Part shown: piece by piece, positions 22,561 through 32,900 of the stretch
How the letters are laid out: the number at the start of each line of letters is the position of its first letter
Numbering within the stretch: the first letter of the stretch is position 1
Source: Nemertoderma westbladi
Lineage: Eukaryota; Xenacoelomorpha; Nemertodermatida; Nemertodermatidae
NCBI GenBank assembly: GCA_032718475.1
Contig: JAUCBJ010006796.1
Span: 1-64,000 of the forward strand
DNA: 64,000 nucleotides
Direction: 5' to 3'
The notes under the pieces: generated by a model
Told to the model about the DNA's origin: nothing
Databases searched by the model: none
What the model saw: the letters and a program-made list of their open reading frames with translations, nothing else
Made by a program: the position numbers and the translations under genes

Positions 22561-22798
22561 GAATGTGAATAATACGAGGAAGATTAAACAACTGCTGAAA
22601 TCCAAGCGGGCTGTTTGGTCACCGAATTCATCTGTACGTCTCTGCGAAGCCTTCAGAGAAGAGATAAACGGAAAGCGGATTCCGAGAAATAATACCAAAA
22701 TTGCATCTGTCCGTCGTCTATTTCCCGGAAAAACTGACAAACAAATATACCAACGACTCAACGTTCTCAAACTAAAGATGAAACATGCCAAACCTTAA
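22561..22798 (+). CDS. SANT/Myb-like DNA-binding terminal exon
   Basis: Begins after CTTTCTTGTTTAG with the last base of a split codon and ends at TAA. It encodes RAVWSPNSSVRLCEAF, then IPRNNTKIASVRRLFPGKTD and KQIYQRLNVLKLKMK. W at the start, an acidic/aliphatic middle helix and the R-x-x-x-QI-x-x-RLN third helix match SANT/Myb-type folds, implying DNA binding. The 3' half recurs at 3690. The upstream exon should end with two codon bases; the sequence directly upstream is array D, so the rest of the gene may be displaced. Confidence 0.5.
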
Positions 22799-24612
22799 CA
22801 AACAAACCGAACGTTGTATCATATCTGTCGGCCTAGTTAAATTCATAGTTAAGTGAAGTGGGGGTTCTATAACTCACAAGAGCTAATTCTGAACACACAG
22901 TGGGCCTTAACTTGGTTTTTGACAAAGGTTGGACCAAGTTCATGAAAATAAGTTTTTTGAGCTTAGTTGGTTCCCTAATGTAAAAATTCACAAAAATTAA
23001 AATATTTCATGGGTGGCTTTTTATATTAATACTATTTAAGTAATTATTTAATACTAATCATATTACTAAATTTCATCACTTACTCCCCCAAACATATTGA
23101 CAGGTTTATTTTGCTCCATTGGTGTCACATTGTACAAAGAATAAAAAAATTTAAAATTTCATGGGTGGCTTTTAATATAATGCTATTTAATTATTTATTT
23201 AATACTAAATATTATTACCTTTAACTAAGGAGGTTTGTTTCCCCATCCCATACATGAAAAAAGTTTGTTTGGCTCCAAGCATGTCTTGGTGAATAAAATA
23301 TAAAAAATTAGAAAGTTTCATGGGTGGCTTTTAATATAAATGCTATTTAATTTTTTATTTAATGCTAAATATTATTACATTTAACAAAGGATGATTGGTA
23401 CTCTTTCCCATACATTAAAACTAGTTTTTTGGCTTCAAGCATGCCTTGATGAATAAAATATAAAAAATTAGAAAGTTTCCTGGGTGGCGTTTAATAAAAC
23501 AACTATTTTATTATTCAATTAATACTAAATATTATTACTTATATATATATATACAGTATATAAGCTCATTGTTTATACAATGAAGGACTAGCGTAGATCA
23601 GCTGTTGGAAGATATGGACCAGTCCACAATCCATCATAAAAAATCCCATATTTTCATAAATTTTATCTATAATCTATGTATTTATTTACTTTTTCTATTA
23701 ATATAATTCCTCAACTGGTGGTCAGTAACATTGTATCAATAATCATTGTGACATACCTACAACTGTACTGAGTTGTTGAAGGTAATAAGACACAATGTGT
23801 ACGCTCTCTATATAATTGTTTATTTATCTTACCAATCAAACCAACCGAACCAACCATATATTAGTAGAACATCAGTAGGTATAATCTTTCACATTATTCA
23901 GGCATGGATGCACACACCTCCTACACTACATTATAATATAAAATAACAGCTACATTAGTTCATGATTGTTCTTACTTCTTACTTACTTAGCCTTGGGTGT
24001 AGATACAGTATGCTTCATTTTGAGGCATATTTTTCATTCATTCATTTTTAAGTGGTTCTTAAGTTAAATATAAAATACATTTAAGAACATCGATCTTATT
24101 ATAAATTTATAAAACATCATAAACTATTTAATTTTATTTCTTACATAATCTTACACACTGCAGATAATGGTGCGCCATTATCTGATATACCTTAACGTAT
24201 ACATGTACATAGTCTAATGTTGTTAGTGGACTGAAATGTTTATTTCGTTCCTGAAAAATGCCACATCATTCTAAGATTGGGTTAATTTTCTGAACAAGCA
24301 ACATTTTCTTGAAAAAACATGGTCGAAGTATAAAGTTTTAGAAAGTCATCCAAGATACGCAAATTAGCTACTTCAAGCAGTTAAGGAATATAATTCGAAA
24401 CATGTACAGTATAAACTATTTTTGGTTTTTAATGGAGTATACTGTATATCAAAATAATTACATATATTTAGTATTAATTGGATAAATAAATAGTTGTATT
24501 ATTAAAAATTACCAATGAAACTTTCTAATTTTTTGTATTATAATCATCAAGATATGCTTGGCGCCAAAAAAACTTGTTTTCATGAATGGGATAGGGTACC
24601 AAACATCCTTTG

Positions 24613-26180
24613 TTAACCCTATTAGTACCGGGCTATAAAATGTTGTACAAATACCGGGGGGGGTCATATTGACCCCCCCCCCCCCCCTCTAAAATCTACA
24701 AATATTTACGAAAACGTCTGATTTTTTGTTTGTACGTAGGTATCACTTGTCTGGATCCGACCGAAAAAAAAAATTTTCGAAAAAATGTACTGGGGTGGTT
24801 ATATTGCAGCACCAAAATTACAAGTAGTGCACAATTTTCACCAAATTTGAAAGTTACATTTTCGGCTAATTATTTTTCAATACAGGTTTTCTGGGGTGCA
24901 AAATACATTGGAAAATATTTAAAAATGATATGATTACTATAAATGGCTGTTTAGTCCTCTCTGCGTAGGAAAAAAATGAAAAAAACAAGTAACCAGCACT
25001 TTTCAGTTAGAACACAAAATTTTTAATTCACTTATACGATGCTATAAATTCACATTTTCAGGTTTTCGAGGGCGCTGATTCTAATGGAATACATTTCTAA
25101 TATGCCAGATCATTGCTACTTGTATTTTTCGGCGTAATTTTGCAAATTTTGGTGCTAGCACCAAATTTCGTACCCATCACCAAAAAGTACAAGTTTGCGA
25201 TGTCCAGTGCTGTTTTTATTGATTCCATCGGATTCAGGACCCTCATAAACCCGTATAACGCAAGAAACAAGGTGATACTATCTACTTATCAATTTGCATA
25301 TTTTCCAAAATTTGGTGCTGGCACAACAATTTTCACCCACCGGCGAAAAATACAAGTTTAAGAACTCTTATGAAATTTTTACTGATTCCATTGAATTCAG
25401 AACCATCACAAACCCGTATAACGCAAGAAACAAGGTGACACAATCAATTGATATATTTGATGGTTTTCAAAATTTGGTGCTAGCACCACATTTTGCACCC
25501 ACATCCGAAAAATACAAGTTTGAGATGTCTAGTTCGATAATTATATTTTCCATTGAATTCAGAACAGCCATAAACCTCTAAAACGCAAGAAATAAATTGT
25601 CACAAGCAATTTTATCTATTGAATGGATTTTCAAAATTTCGTGCTAGCACCAAAATTTGCACACAGCACCGAAAAATACAAGTTTGATACGCTTGGTGCA
25701 ACTCGTATATATTTCATCGAATCCAGAATCCCAAAAAACCCCAATTGCGTAAAAAACAAGATTCAAGCGATCAATTTACAAAATTGACTTATTTCAAAAT
25801 TTGGTGCTGGCACCAAAATTTGGCACCCACCGAAAAAAACAAGTTTGAAATTTCTAAATCAATTTATATGAATTCCATCCAATTTCTAACACCAAAAAAC
25901 CGGTGTAAATCAAAAATAGAGATGTTACAATTCATATTTAATGAAATGTAATTTTCAAAAAACGTCTCAAAAAAAGTGCCAAAAGTAGGGTTAAAAAATG
26001 GTGCTATAACTCGAAAAGTACCCAATATTTTTGAAAACGGTTTTCACTACTAGGAAGACAATAGATTTTTAGGAAAAGTCATAAAATTTCAGATTCCCAA
26101 CTGCGTTTGTTTCAGAATTATAATAAAAAAACCACGGGGGGGGTCATATTGACCCCCCCCCCCGGGTTTAATAGGGTTAA
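24613..26180 (+). mobile_element. piggyBac-like non-autonomous element with TTAA duplications
   Basis: TTAA at both edges (24613-24616 and 26177-26180) encloses 1560 bp. The ends are inverted: CCCTATTAGTACCGGG on the left and, reading inward from the right, CCCTATTAAACCCGGG. Short GGGTCATATTGACCC palindromes follow at each end. TTAA duplication with CCC-starting ends is diagnostic of the piggyBac superfamily. No transposase is encoded. The interior contains about five diverged ~165-bp repeats. The matching unoccupied site, CATCCTTTGTTAAAGGTAAT, survives at about 26319-26338. Confidence 0.85.
25110..25950 (+). repeat. Five ~165-bp tandem repeats with an 18-bp palindrome
   Basis: Each unit has TTTGGTGCTAGCACCAAA (perfect at 25148-25165, near-perfect in the others), then ACAAGTTTG, GATTCCAT(C/T)GAATTCAGAA and ACGCAAGAAACAAGGT. 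Short frames in them are not conserved between units. The regular palindromes suggest protein-binding sites in the element. Confidence 0.75.
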
Positions 26181-26552
26181 AGGTAATAATATTTAGTATT
26201 AAATAAATAATTAATATAATTTATATTAAAAGCCACCCATGAAACTTTCTAATTTTTTATATTTTATTCATCGAGACATGATTAGAGCAAAATAACTCTT
26301 TTTCATGAATGGGGTAACATCCTTTGTTAAAGGTAATAATATTTAGTATTAAATAAATAATTAAATAGCATTATATTAAAAGCCACCCATGAAATTTTAA
26401 ATTTTTTTATTCTTTGTACAATGTGACACCAATGGAGCAAAATAAATCTGTAAATTTGTTTGGGGGAGTAAGTGATGAAATTTAGTAATATGATTAGTAT
26501 TAAATAATTACTTAAATGGTATTAATTTAAAAAGCCACCCATGAATCTTTTA

Positions 26553-26968
26553 AATTTAACACTTAACAAACACACAGTTATAACACAGTTAAACAAATAA
26601 TTCCAAGTTATTTAGTTTAGTTTTTCAGAGTTATAGAACCATCCCCGAAATATTTGATTCTTGGAATCTAATCGTCTAGTTGTATTTTAATCATATAGTT
26701 TAGTTAGGCCTATCTTCTTAATAATTCAATTCTTTGTGCTTTTTTATTCTAATTCTTTTAAATTTAACACTTAACAAACACACAGTTATAACACAGTTAA
26801 ACAAATAATTCCAAGTTATTTAGTTTAGTTTTTCAGAGTTATAGAACCATCCCCGAAATATTTGATTCTTGGAATCTAATCGTCTAGTTGTATTTTAATC
26901 ATATAGTTTAGTTAGGCCTATCTTCTTAATAATTCAATTCTTTGTGCTTTTTTATTCTAATTCTTTTA
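26553..26968 (+). repeat. Identical tandem duplication, 208-bp period
   Basis: AATTTAACACTTAACAAACA starts at 26553 and again at 26761. The two copies appear identical to the base over about 208 bp, so the duplication is recent (or an assembly duplicate). No coding sequence. Confidence 0.9.
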
Positions 26969-27644
26969 AATTTAATAATAATTAAAATTAGTTTTTAGAC
27001 AATTTATTTGCATTTCTCATTGCTCGCCCCGCCCCCTTTAGGAGGACTTAGTATTAGATTGTGACTGACCGGCATCAGTGTCAGTATTTCGATAACGGGT
27101 ATTTCGTCGGATAATAATTTGGATAATGGGCGTAACAGGCGTTATGGATCTAGGCATTCTAGGGCGTTTCGTCCCGCAATATTTAAATGGCTGTAAAAAT
27201 GGGCAGCTGTAATTGAAAAATGAAGTTTATTAATTATTTGAAAGATAAACAGATGTTATAAGTCCCTAATAATAGTTAGTTAAGAATTAAAATAATACAG
27301 TATTAGGTCGTGGCAATGACCACTTTACACATCGAAACATTAACAATACAAGTTGTCTAATAATAAGCATGATCGATAAATTATTTCTGCTTATTTTTAC
27401 ACGTTAAGTATCATAAATGTACGAATAATCTAATATGTGATATATTTCTGACTCACAAAATTTATGTAAAATCAATAAAAAAATTTCTTAATTTCAATAA
27501 TATCCGGCCTCTGTCACAATAGCCACATGGCCATATAGGCGTTACACACTACCGCCACTATTTACACTATATGGCCCCGATATAAATCAAATTTCACACA
27601 AAGGCCACATCTGTATATATCATGGCCTTATGGTGTCGTTTAAG

Positions 27645-27676
<32 letters not shown>

Positions 27677-27776
27677 CCTACATATATCAGTATATACAGC
27701 TATTTTCAAAAACGTTGCTTTGCTACTATTATATACAACTTTTATATACTGGAATCTTATATAAGCTGAGCTTGAA
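26969..27776. other. Upstream region of zinc-ribbon gene
   Basis: No coding potential. A TATATA tract at 27645-27670 and TATATACAGC-type sequence lie 100-130 bp before the ATG at 27777. GCCACAT/ATGGCC motifs repeat at 27520-27625. Confidence 0.4.
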
Positions 27777-28274
27777 ATGGACCCGTGTTCTCATTGCGGT
27801 TTCAACGAACTAAGGGTGATATTTGCTGTTTGCCCTAGATGTAAGACAAAGGTTCAAAAGAAAAAGAAGAAATGCTGCGGCATTGAAATTGAAAACGATT
27901 GGATAACGTGTCCAATATGTGACACCGACACACTTTGCTCACAGGACATGACCAGCACTAACAGTTGCTGTGATACCGTTACTAAATGCACAGCTTCTGA
28001 TAAGCGTGACCTAATGGAAACGGAACAAATATGCGATAAAATCTATTACATCCCCAAATTAAATGAAAAGAAAAAGGTAGATTTGGTCTCTGTATTAAAG
28101 ATTGATATCGATGATAAGGAAATAAAGATGGGTGGTAAGGCATATAGGGAATGCGTGAGAATATTCGAGACAGATTTTGCATCAAGATCCATTGACAATT
28201 CGGATGTAATATCACTATCAGTCTGTACAATCTATCCTGAGTTTGAATTTCGCCATCATAGAAGGAGAATATAA
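27777..28274 (+). CDS. Zinc-ribbon protein, N-terminal part of a zinc-ribbon/PWWP protein
   Basis: The ATG at 27777 opens MDPCSHCGFN, a C-x2-C knuckle, paired with CPRCKTKV to make one zinc ribbon. A second candidate is KKCCGIEIEN with CPICDTDT. Basic KKKKK sits between them. The rest is charged (NEKKKVDLVSVLKIDIDDK). The frame ends RHHRRRI then TAA at 28274. The frame one step over, open from 28262, continues smoothly into the PWWP region, so either a one-base frameshift or an unrecognised intron separates the two halves. A role as a DNA- or chromatin-associated factor is inferred from the ribbons and the PWWP partner. Confidence 0.55.
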   Translation: MDPCSHCGFNELRVIFAVCPRCKTKVQKKKKKCCGIEIENDWITCPICDTDTLCSQDMTSTNSCCDTVTKCTASDKRDLMETEQICDKIYYIPKLNEKKKVDLVSVLKIDIDDKEIKMGGKAYRECVRIFETDFASRSIDNSDVISLSVCTIYPEFEFRHHRRRI

Positions 28275-28903
28275 TATGGAAGGATATAATATTTCGCCGA
28301 TCCATTAGTGAACGACACCACAACCGCGTTCAAGCTGAAAAGGGAAATCGCAACAAAGGAACTTCAGGTTCAGCGTCAAAGGATTCCGATAAGGACGAAT
28401 CAATGATAGAGTTTGCTGCCGAAGCTCCTAAAGCCAAGAAACCAAGGAAACTGATTCTTTCAAAACCACCAACTAAGGGGACAAAAAAAGAGAAGGAAAT
28501 TCATAAAATATCTGTGCCATCATCAAGTTCGGAATCTGATGTGGAAGGTTTAATCTCCATCACCTCTGACGCTGATGTTGTCTCTGATGTTGTTTCTGAT
28601 TGTGAGGATCAGGATGTTCGTGATAGTTACCAAGTTGGAGATTTTGTGTGGGCCAAACTTAAGAAACGGGACAAATTTTGGCCTAGTCGAATATGTGAGC
28701 CATATGGAACGCCAAAAAGTTCTAGACCATACTGGGTGTTCTTTTACGGATCCAACAATTATGGATGGGTTAGTGGAGCCATGGTTTTAAAATATAACAG
28801 GGGGGCCGATGATTACACTTCACTCATCAATTCATCTTCGAATAAACTATTTACTAAAGGTGTTGCTGAGTTGGATGAGGAGCTTGGAAAAATCGTTACA
28901 TGA
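28262..28903 (+). CDS. PWWP-domain region (ATG at 28403 or fused to upstream frame)
   Basis: The open frame from 28262 includes a Ser/Lys-rich linker (GTSGSASKDSDKDES) and a basic stretch. The PWWP domain is at about 28630-28800: YQVGDFVWAKLKKRDKFWPS, then YWVFFYGSNNYGWVSG. V-G-D-x-V-W-A-K, F-W-P and the aromatic F-F-Y-G strand are the PWWP hallmarks, which bind methylated histone H3 tails and DNA. An acidic patch, DADVVSDVVSDCEDQD, precedes it. It ends with TGA at 28901. The ATG at 28403 is in frame but internal to the open stretch, so the protein probably starts at 27777. The gene sits directly before a piggyBac transposase remnant. Confidence 0.7.
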   Translation, partial: KENIIWKDIIFRRSISERHHNRVQAEKGNRNKGTSGSASKDSDKDESMIEFAAEAPKAKKPRKLILSKPPTKGTKKEKEIHKISVPSSSSESDVEGLISITSDADVVSDVVSDCEDQDVRDSYQVGDFVWAKLKKRDKFWPSRICEPYGTPKSSRPYWVFFYGSNNYGWVSGAMVLKYNRGADDYTSLINSSSNKLFTKGVAELDEELGKIVT

Positions 28904-29028
28904 TGGATGTTGGTTTAATTGAATTGAGTAGGATAATATTGTGTTGGTTGCTGGTTAATAGAATGCATCATTTGCCCTCACACAATCGGTTCCTTAAGCA
29001 AGGCTCCACGTGCAATTTTTGTTGCAGT

Positions 29029-29287
29029 GCAGTTACAGGATCTTTCACACTACAGGCGCCACTTTTCATATGGAAAACATACAGCAGTACGACCTTTATT
29101 CTTTATTACTCAAAAATGTGGAGTAGACATTTTTGATCAGATGTCCCGGCTCTATACTACTAAATGTGCCACGAGACGATGGCCAATGGCCGTCTGGGGC
29201 CGTGTTGTTTATAATAACGTTACTAATGCTAAGATGTCAAGACGTAATTTCATATTTGCGTTGGTCGATTGTTTGAAGGAGCCATAG
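29029..29287 (+). CDS. piggyBac transposase C-terminal exon
   Basis: Begins after CAATTTTTGTTGCAG. The frame encodes FITQKCGVDIFDQMSRLYT, then CATRRWPMAVWGRVVYNNV and TNAKMSRRNFIFALVDCL, ending TAG. GVD-x-x-DQM, the TRRWP motif and N-A are the conserved end of the piggyBac DDD transposase core (the third catalytic Asp region). The first two catalytic Asp regions are absent nearby, so the fragment cannot be an active transposase. It follows the PWWP frame by 125 bp, on the same strand. It could be a domesticated fusion exon or debris. Confidence 0.75.
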
Positions 29288-29871
29288 CTGCATCGGAGCG
29301 ATTTTTTAGAATGGGGGTAATATTGCAGCACCAAAATTAGAAGTAGTGCACAATTTTCACAAAATTTGAAAGTTACATTTTTTGGCTAATTGTTTTTCAA
29401 TACAGGTTTTCTGGGGCGCAAAATACTTTGGAAAATATATAAAAATGATATGATTACCATAAATGGCTGTTTAGTCCTCTATGCGTAGGAAAAAAATGAA
29501 AAAAACAAGTAACCAGCACTTTTCAGTTAGAACACAAAATTTTTAATTCACTTATACGATGCTACAGTATAAATTCACATTTTCAGGTTTTCTTGGGCAG
29601 TGATTCTAATGGAATATATTTCAAATATGCCAGGTCATTGCTACTTGTATTTTTCGGCGTAATTTGGCAAATTTTGGTGCTAGCAAAGGAGTGATTTGCG
29701 ACGGTGTTTCGGGCCCGTATGCCAATTGTAGTTGCTACGACTCTAAGTTATCATTCAGTTTTATATGGAATATAAAAGCCAAAGTCAATATCCCTGGATC
29801 TATCGATAAGGAGGGGCAAGTAGTTCAACCACATCCCTTCATATCGAAATCCTTCACATTATAATTTGCCA
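29288..29871 (+). repeat. Duplicate of 16678-17871 with an internal deletion
   Basis: 29289-29316 repeats the galectin-like exon piece GCATCGGAGCGATTTTTTAG (as at 16678). It then jumps to sequence matching 17312-17871, including the piggyBac interior and the orphan coding segment. About 600 bp, including the TTAA end, are missing. The junction lies in a G run, so microhomology deletion is likely. The orphan coding segment (29684-29871) carries a TAA at 29862 absent from copy 1. Confidence 0.85.
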
Positions 29872-30034
29872 ACGAATATGCACTAACCGTAAGCTTATTA
29901 TATTTTTTTAATAATTATTTACAATGTTTAATATCTTATAATAAATATGTTTGATATAAATTTAATTTAATTGTATCGTATTCCTGAACAAAGTGTTCAA
30001 AGTGAACAAAGAGCAATTTATTTTTTGTTTTTAG

Positions 30035-31040
30035 GGACCTTTCATCTGGAATGACATTCATAATCATGCAGCTCACCCCCGCCGAAGCCGCGAGATTCTA
30101 CATAAATGGCATATGCATGGGGTCTTTCGTCGCACTTCTTGAGCCGGGATTCCGTGGTGGGGAGTCGACCCGTCTCCCCGTCATTAGCTCCAGACTCCCC
30201 CCCCCCCCGTTCACTGACCACGGCCAGCTGCCTTCCCGCAGCATGTTATCACTTTTGAGGCACCGGATTAGCAAGGCTTTTGCCTTCACATTGCAAATTT
30301 TGAACTTACGGGGGTTGGAGGTATAATTTATTACTTAAACTTACAATTTTACTTATTTTTAATTATGTAATGCAGCCGCAGCATGAGTGAAGGAGAAAGA
30401 GACAGTTTTTTAAAGTTTCTGAAAGGGAGGGGGGGGGGGGGGTTGTTGATAAAAATGTAATGTATTACAGTATGTACACGAGATACACTCATTTATGAAT
30501 ATTCCCATGTCAATGACACTTATTATACATTTTATGTTCTAGACAACAATGAAGAGAGTATGCGGAGTGGCTGTTTGCCATGGGTTAAAAGGGACCAGCG
30601 GCCAATGCCCCTGTTTCCGTCAACCTGGCCCGGCCGTCTGGGCCATTGAGGGCGACGTTCTCCTGCCGCCCGTATACGATGGAGAAGGGCGACGTGTACT
30701 GCCAGATGTATTTTCATCGTGGCAGTTTACTTCGCTCTTCTTCACCGGAGAGCAGCTAAGAGTAAGTTTTTTAATTAATATTATAAATAATTTAATAATT
30801 AATACTAAGTTAATAGATAATAATATAATTTTAATTCACTATCCCTATGAGACTACAATTAGGTTCCCATCATTAGCAAAATTATTTTTGGTTTTTAACA
30901 GGTTTTTTTGGATTTAAATAACATAATTTGTTAAAAGTTAAATTTATTTGAGCTTTTTACTTCAGTTTTATTACCACGTTTAATTGCAGCATGGGTCATA
31001 TGGGCCACAGGTTTTCAATGAGTGTGATTATTACAAATAA
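30035..31040 (+). CDS. Three-exon gene with galectin-like exon
   Basis: Exons 30035-30323 (after TTTTTGTTTTTAG; donor GAG|GTATAA), 30543-30761 (after TATGTTCTAG; donor AGA|GTAAGT) and 30990-31040 (after TTTAATTGCAG; ends TAA) join in phase 0. AATAAA overlaps the stop at 31036. Exon one encodes SSGMTFIIMQLTPAEAARFY, VALLEPGF and RLPVISSR, resembling the first half of a galectin domain (G-M-T-F-x-I, P-E-A-x-RF-x-IN). It starts in the same phase as the exon at 16632. Exon two is Cys-rich at its start (RVCGVAVCHGLKG, QCPCF). The last exon encodes HGSYGPQVFNECDYYK. A 5' exon donating two bases is missing. Galactoside binding is not assured. Confidence 0.5.
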
Positions 31041-31244
31041 ATATTTATAGATACCTAATTCGCATTTATCTTTTGTTTTAAATTTAAATCTATGTAACAA
31101 TTATGTACCAAGTGGCATGGTAAGGTTCCAACTTTTCGGTTTCAAACAGACAACACAGCCATATAATCAAAAAATTGCATCTTGTTATAGAAATTGAAGT
31201 AATCGGTCAGCATTTAACGTGACAAAATCTTAAAAGTGTAAAAA

Positions 31245-31491
31245 GGTGCAGATACAGGTGCCGACACAGGTGCCGACATAGGTGCCGACATAGGTCCCGA
31301 CACAGGTGCCGACATAGGTGCCGACACAGGTGCCGACATAGGTGCCGATACAGGTGCCGACATAGGTGCAGACACAGGTGCCGACGTAGGTGCCGACACA
31401 GGTGCAGACACAGGTGCCGATACGGGTGCCGACACAGGTGCCGATATAGGTGCAGACACAGGTGCCAACATAGGTGCCGACACAGGTGCCA
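31245..31491 (+). repeat. 12-bp minisatellite
   Basis: About 20 copies of GGTGCCGACACA/GGTGCCGACATA. The unit length is a multiple of three, so the minus strand reads SAPVSAPMSAP repeats without stops. No start context or flanking exon supports translation. Confidence 0.9.
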
Positions 31492-31680
31492 CAATTGAAT
31501 CTCCACTTGGCTATGCATGGCGTAATGAAAGCAATGGCAGGTATGGGCTGTGAGGAGTTTAATTGGCAATGGGTTGGGTGGATGGCTACAACACATTATA
31601 ATAGTGGGGGGGGGGGGGGGGGGGGGGGGTGTTTGTGCAGGTCCGCAGCTTGTACAATGAAATAGTAATAGTCCACAACA
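31492..31680 (+). repeat. Dispersed repeat with internal poly(G), copy 1
   Basis: Contains 24 G at 31606-31629 between GTTGGGTGGATGGCTACAAC and GTGCAGGTCCGCAGCTTGTA. The reverse complement of both halves recurs at 46160-46260 and 46495-46645, each with its own C tract at the same relative place. The homopolymer is therefore part of the repeat family. Confidence 0.75.
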
Positions 31681-31820
31681 AGTACTGGTAGGCCAAGGCC
31701 CATACAGCCATACAGCGGGAGGTAAGCCTAAGTAAGTCCACTCCTACAGCGATACGGTACCGTGTGTAAATACAATCCACAATCATGTATAGGCAGACAG
31801 GCTCACATGTATGATGATAA

Positions 31821-32887
31821 TTAGGAGCCCGCTTGACAGCGGGATACTTACTGTAAGAATCTCAGGGATACTTTCTGTAAAAATCTCAGGATACATTACA
31901 CTGACTGACATACTGACTGACATACTGACTGATAATTATCTAGGTTAAGGCACTTCCTGCCTGGCGATTTTGATGAAATTTTGCAAGTACATTGCTTTGG
32001 TGGTTCATAATCGCGTTACAAAATTTCAGATCGATTCTATGTGTGGTATTCGATATATTTAGTTTTTTGACATTGTTTTGTCGCGAAATTAAAAGCAATG
32101 GTAAAATAACAGCTGGTGTTCATGATGAAATATGGCTTAATATGTTATACACAGTCATAGAAAAACGTGTTGGTTGCCAAGTTTTACTAGTAGGCTATAA
32201 GGAAAGGCAATGTTTACTCACACATAAGCTGTTGGTTTCTAATGTATTACCCCATAAGCTGATTGCTCTCCCAGTGCTTCCTAAGGGTATATCTACAATA
32301 AGGTTACTCACTCTGCTATGTTAGGGGGTGGATCAGGAGAATGAATTTTAGTTACACAAAGCAGTGTGTTGTGTCCTATTGCAGTCGATACTCACTGTGG
32401 ATTGCAAAATGTTTTATAGTTGACCTACACTATAATACAGTAGTTGCATGTATTTAAGGAGCCCGCTCTGGCCTACCGCCTAAGGAGTACCTATATTACA
32501 TATTCACATAGAATTCACTGGGAAGAGATATTCCGCTTGACGACGGGGTAATACCTATAGAAGGAAACTAAATTTGTTATTTGGCTCTATTCGTTGTTAT
32601 TTATCTGGTTGTGCATCATGGGCATTTTTTATAAATATTCGGTAATCGCATCTTATATCTTGTAAACGTTCTTGATAATGAAATTATTTGCTTCATATTA
32701 TATTTTTGTTAGTGGTAGCTAAGTTGCATTTTTTATTATGTGGGGCGAGCCACAAAGTCAGCTAGCCTCACGCCTTGCAGTTTAGACAATTTTAGTTTAC
32801 TTACTGCTGACTGACATAGTTCTTTGTAATAGTCTTGGCTAGGATTTTTCCCCCGGGCTCCTTCCAGCCAGCTTGCTGGCTTTCTAG
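31821..32887 (+). mobile_element. Helitron-like non-autonomous element, tandem copy 1
   Basis: Starts TTAGGAGCCCGCTTGACAGC and ends CCCGGGCTCCTTCC, then hairpin AGCCAGC-TT-GCTGGCT, TT, CTAG. AGGAGCCCG is inverted at the two ends. The terminal hairpin followed by CTAG and a T outside is Helitron-like. A second internal GACGACGGGGTAATACC block resembles the start. No Rep/helicase ORF is present. The next copy begins 13 bp downstream. Confidence 0.6.
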
Positions 32888-32900
32888 TTGAATTGCTAAA

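Larger units (their letters stand above)
22996..26550. mobile_element. Foldback-like structure with repeated arms
   Basis: The left arm holds four direct repeats of about 150-160 bp, each marked by (A/C)TGGGTGGC(T/G)TTT at 23009, 23161, 23320 and 23480. The right arm holds the same units inverted, marked AGCCACCCAT at 26231, 26381 and 26532, plus a decayed one at about 24510. The outermost left and right units match along GTGTCACATTGTAC/GTACAATGTGACAC. Arms are about 550 bp and the loop about 900 bp. The right arm is interrupted by a piggyBac-like element. No coding sequence is seen. Confidence 0.75.

Noticed and set aside
31207-31596. SAPVSAPM / CRHLCRHL repeat proteins
   Set aside because: Translations of a 12-bp minisatellite with no supporting gene structure.
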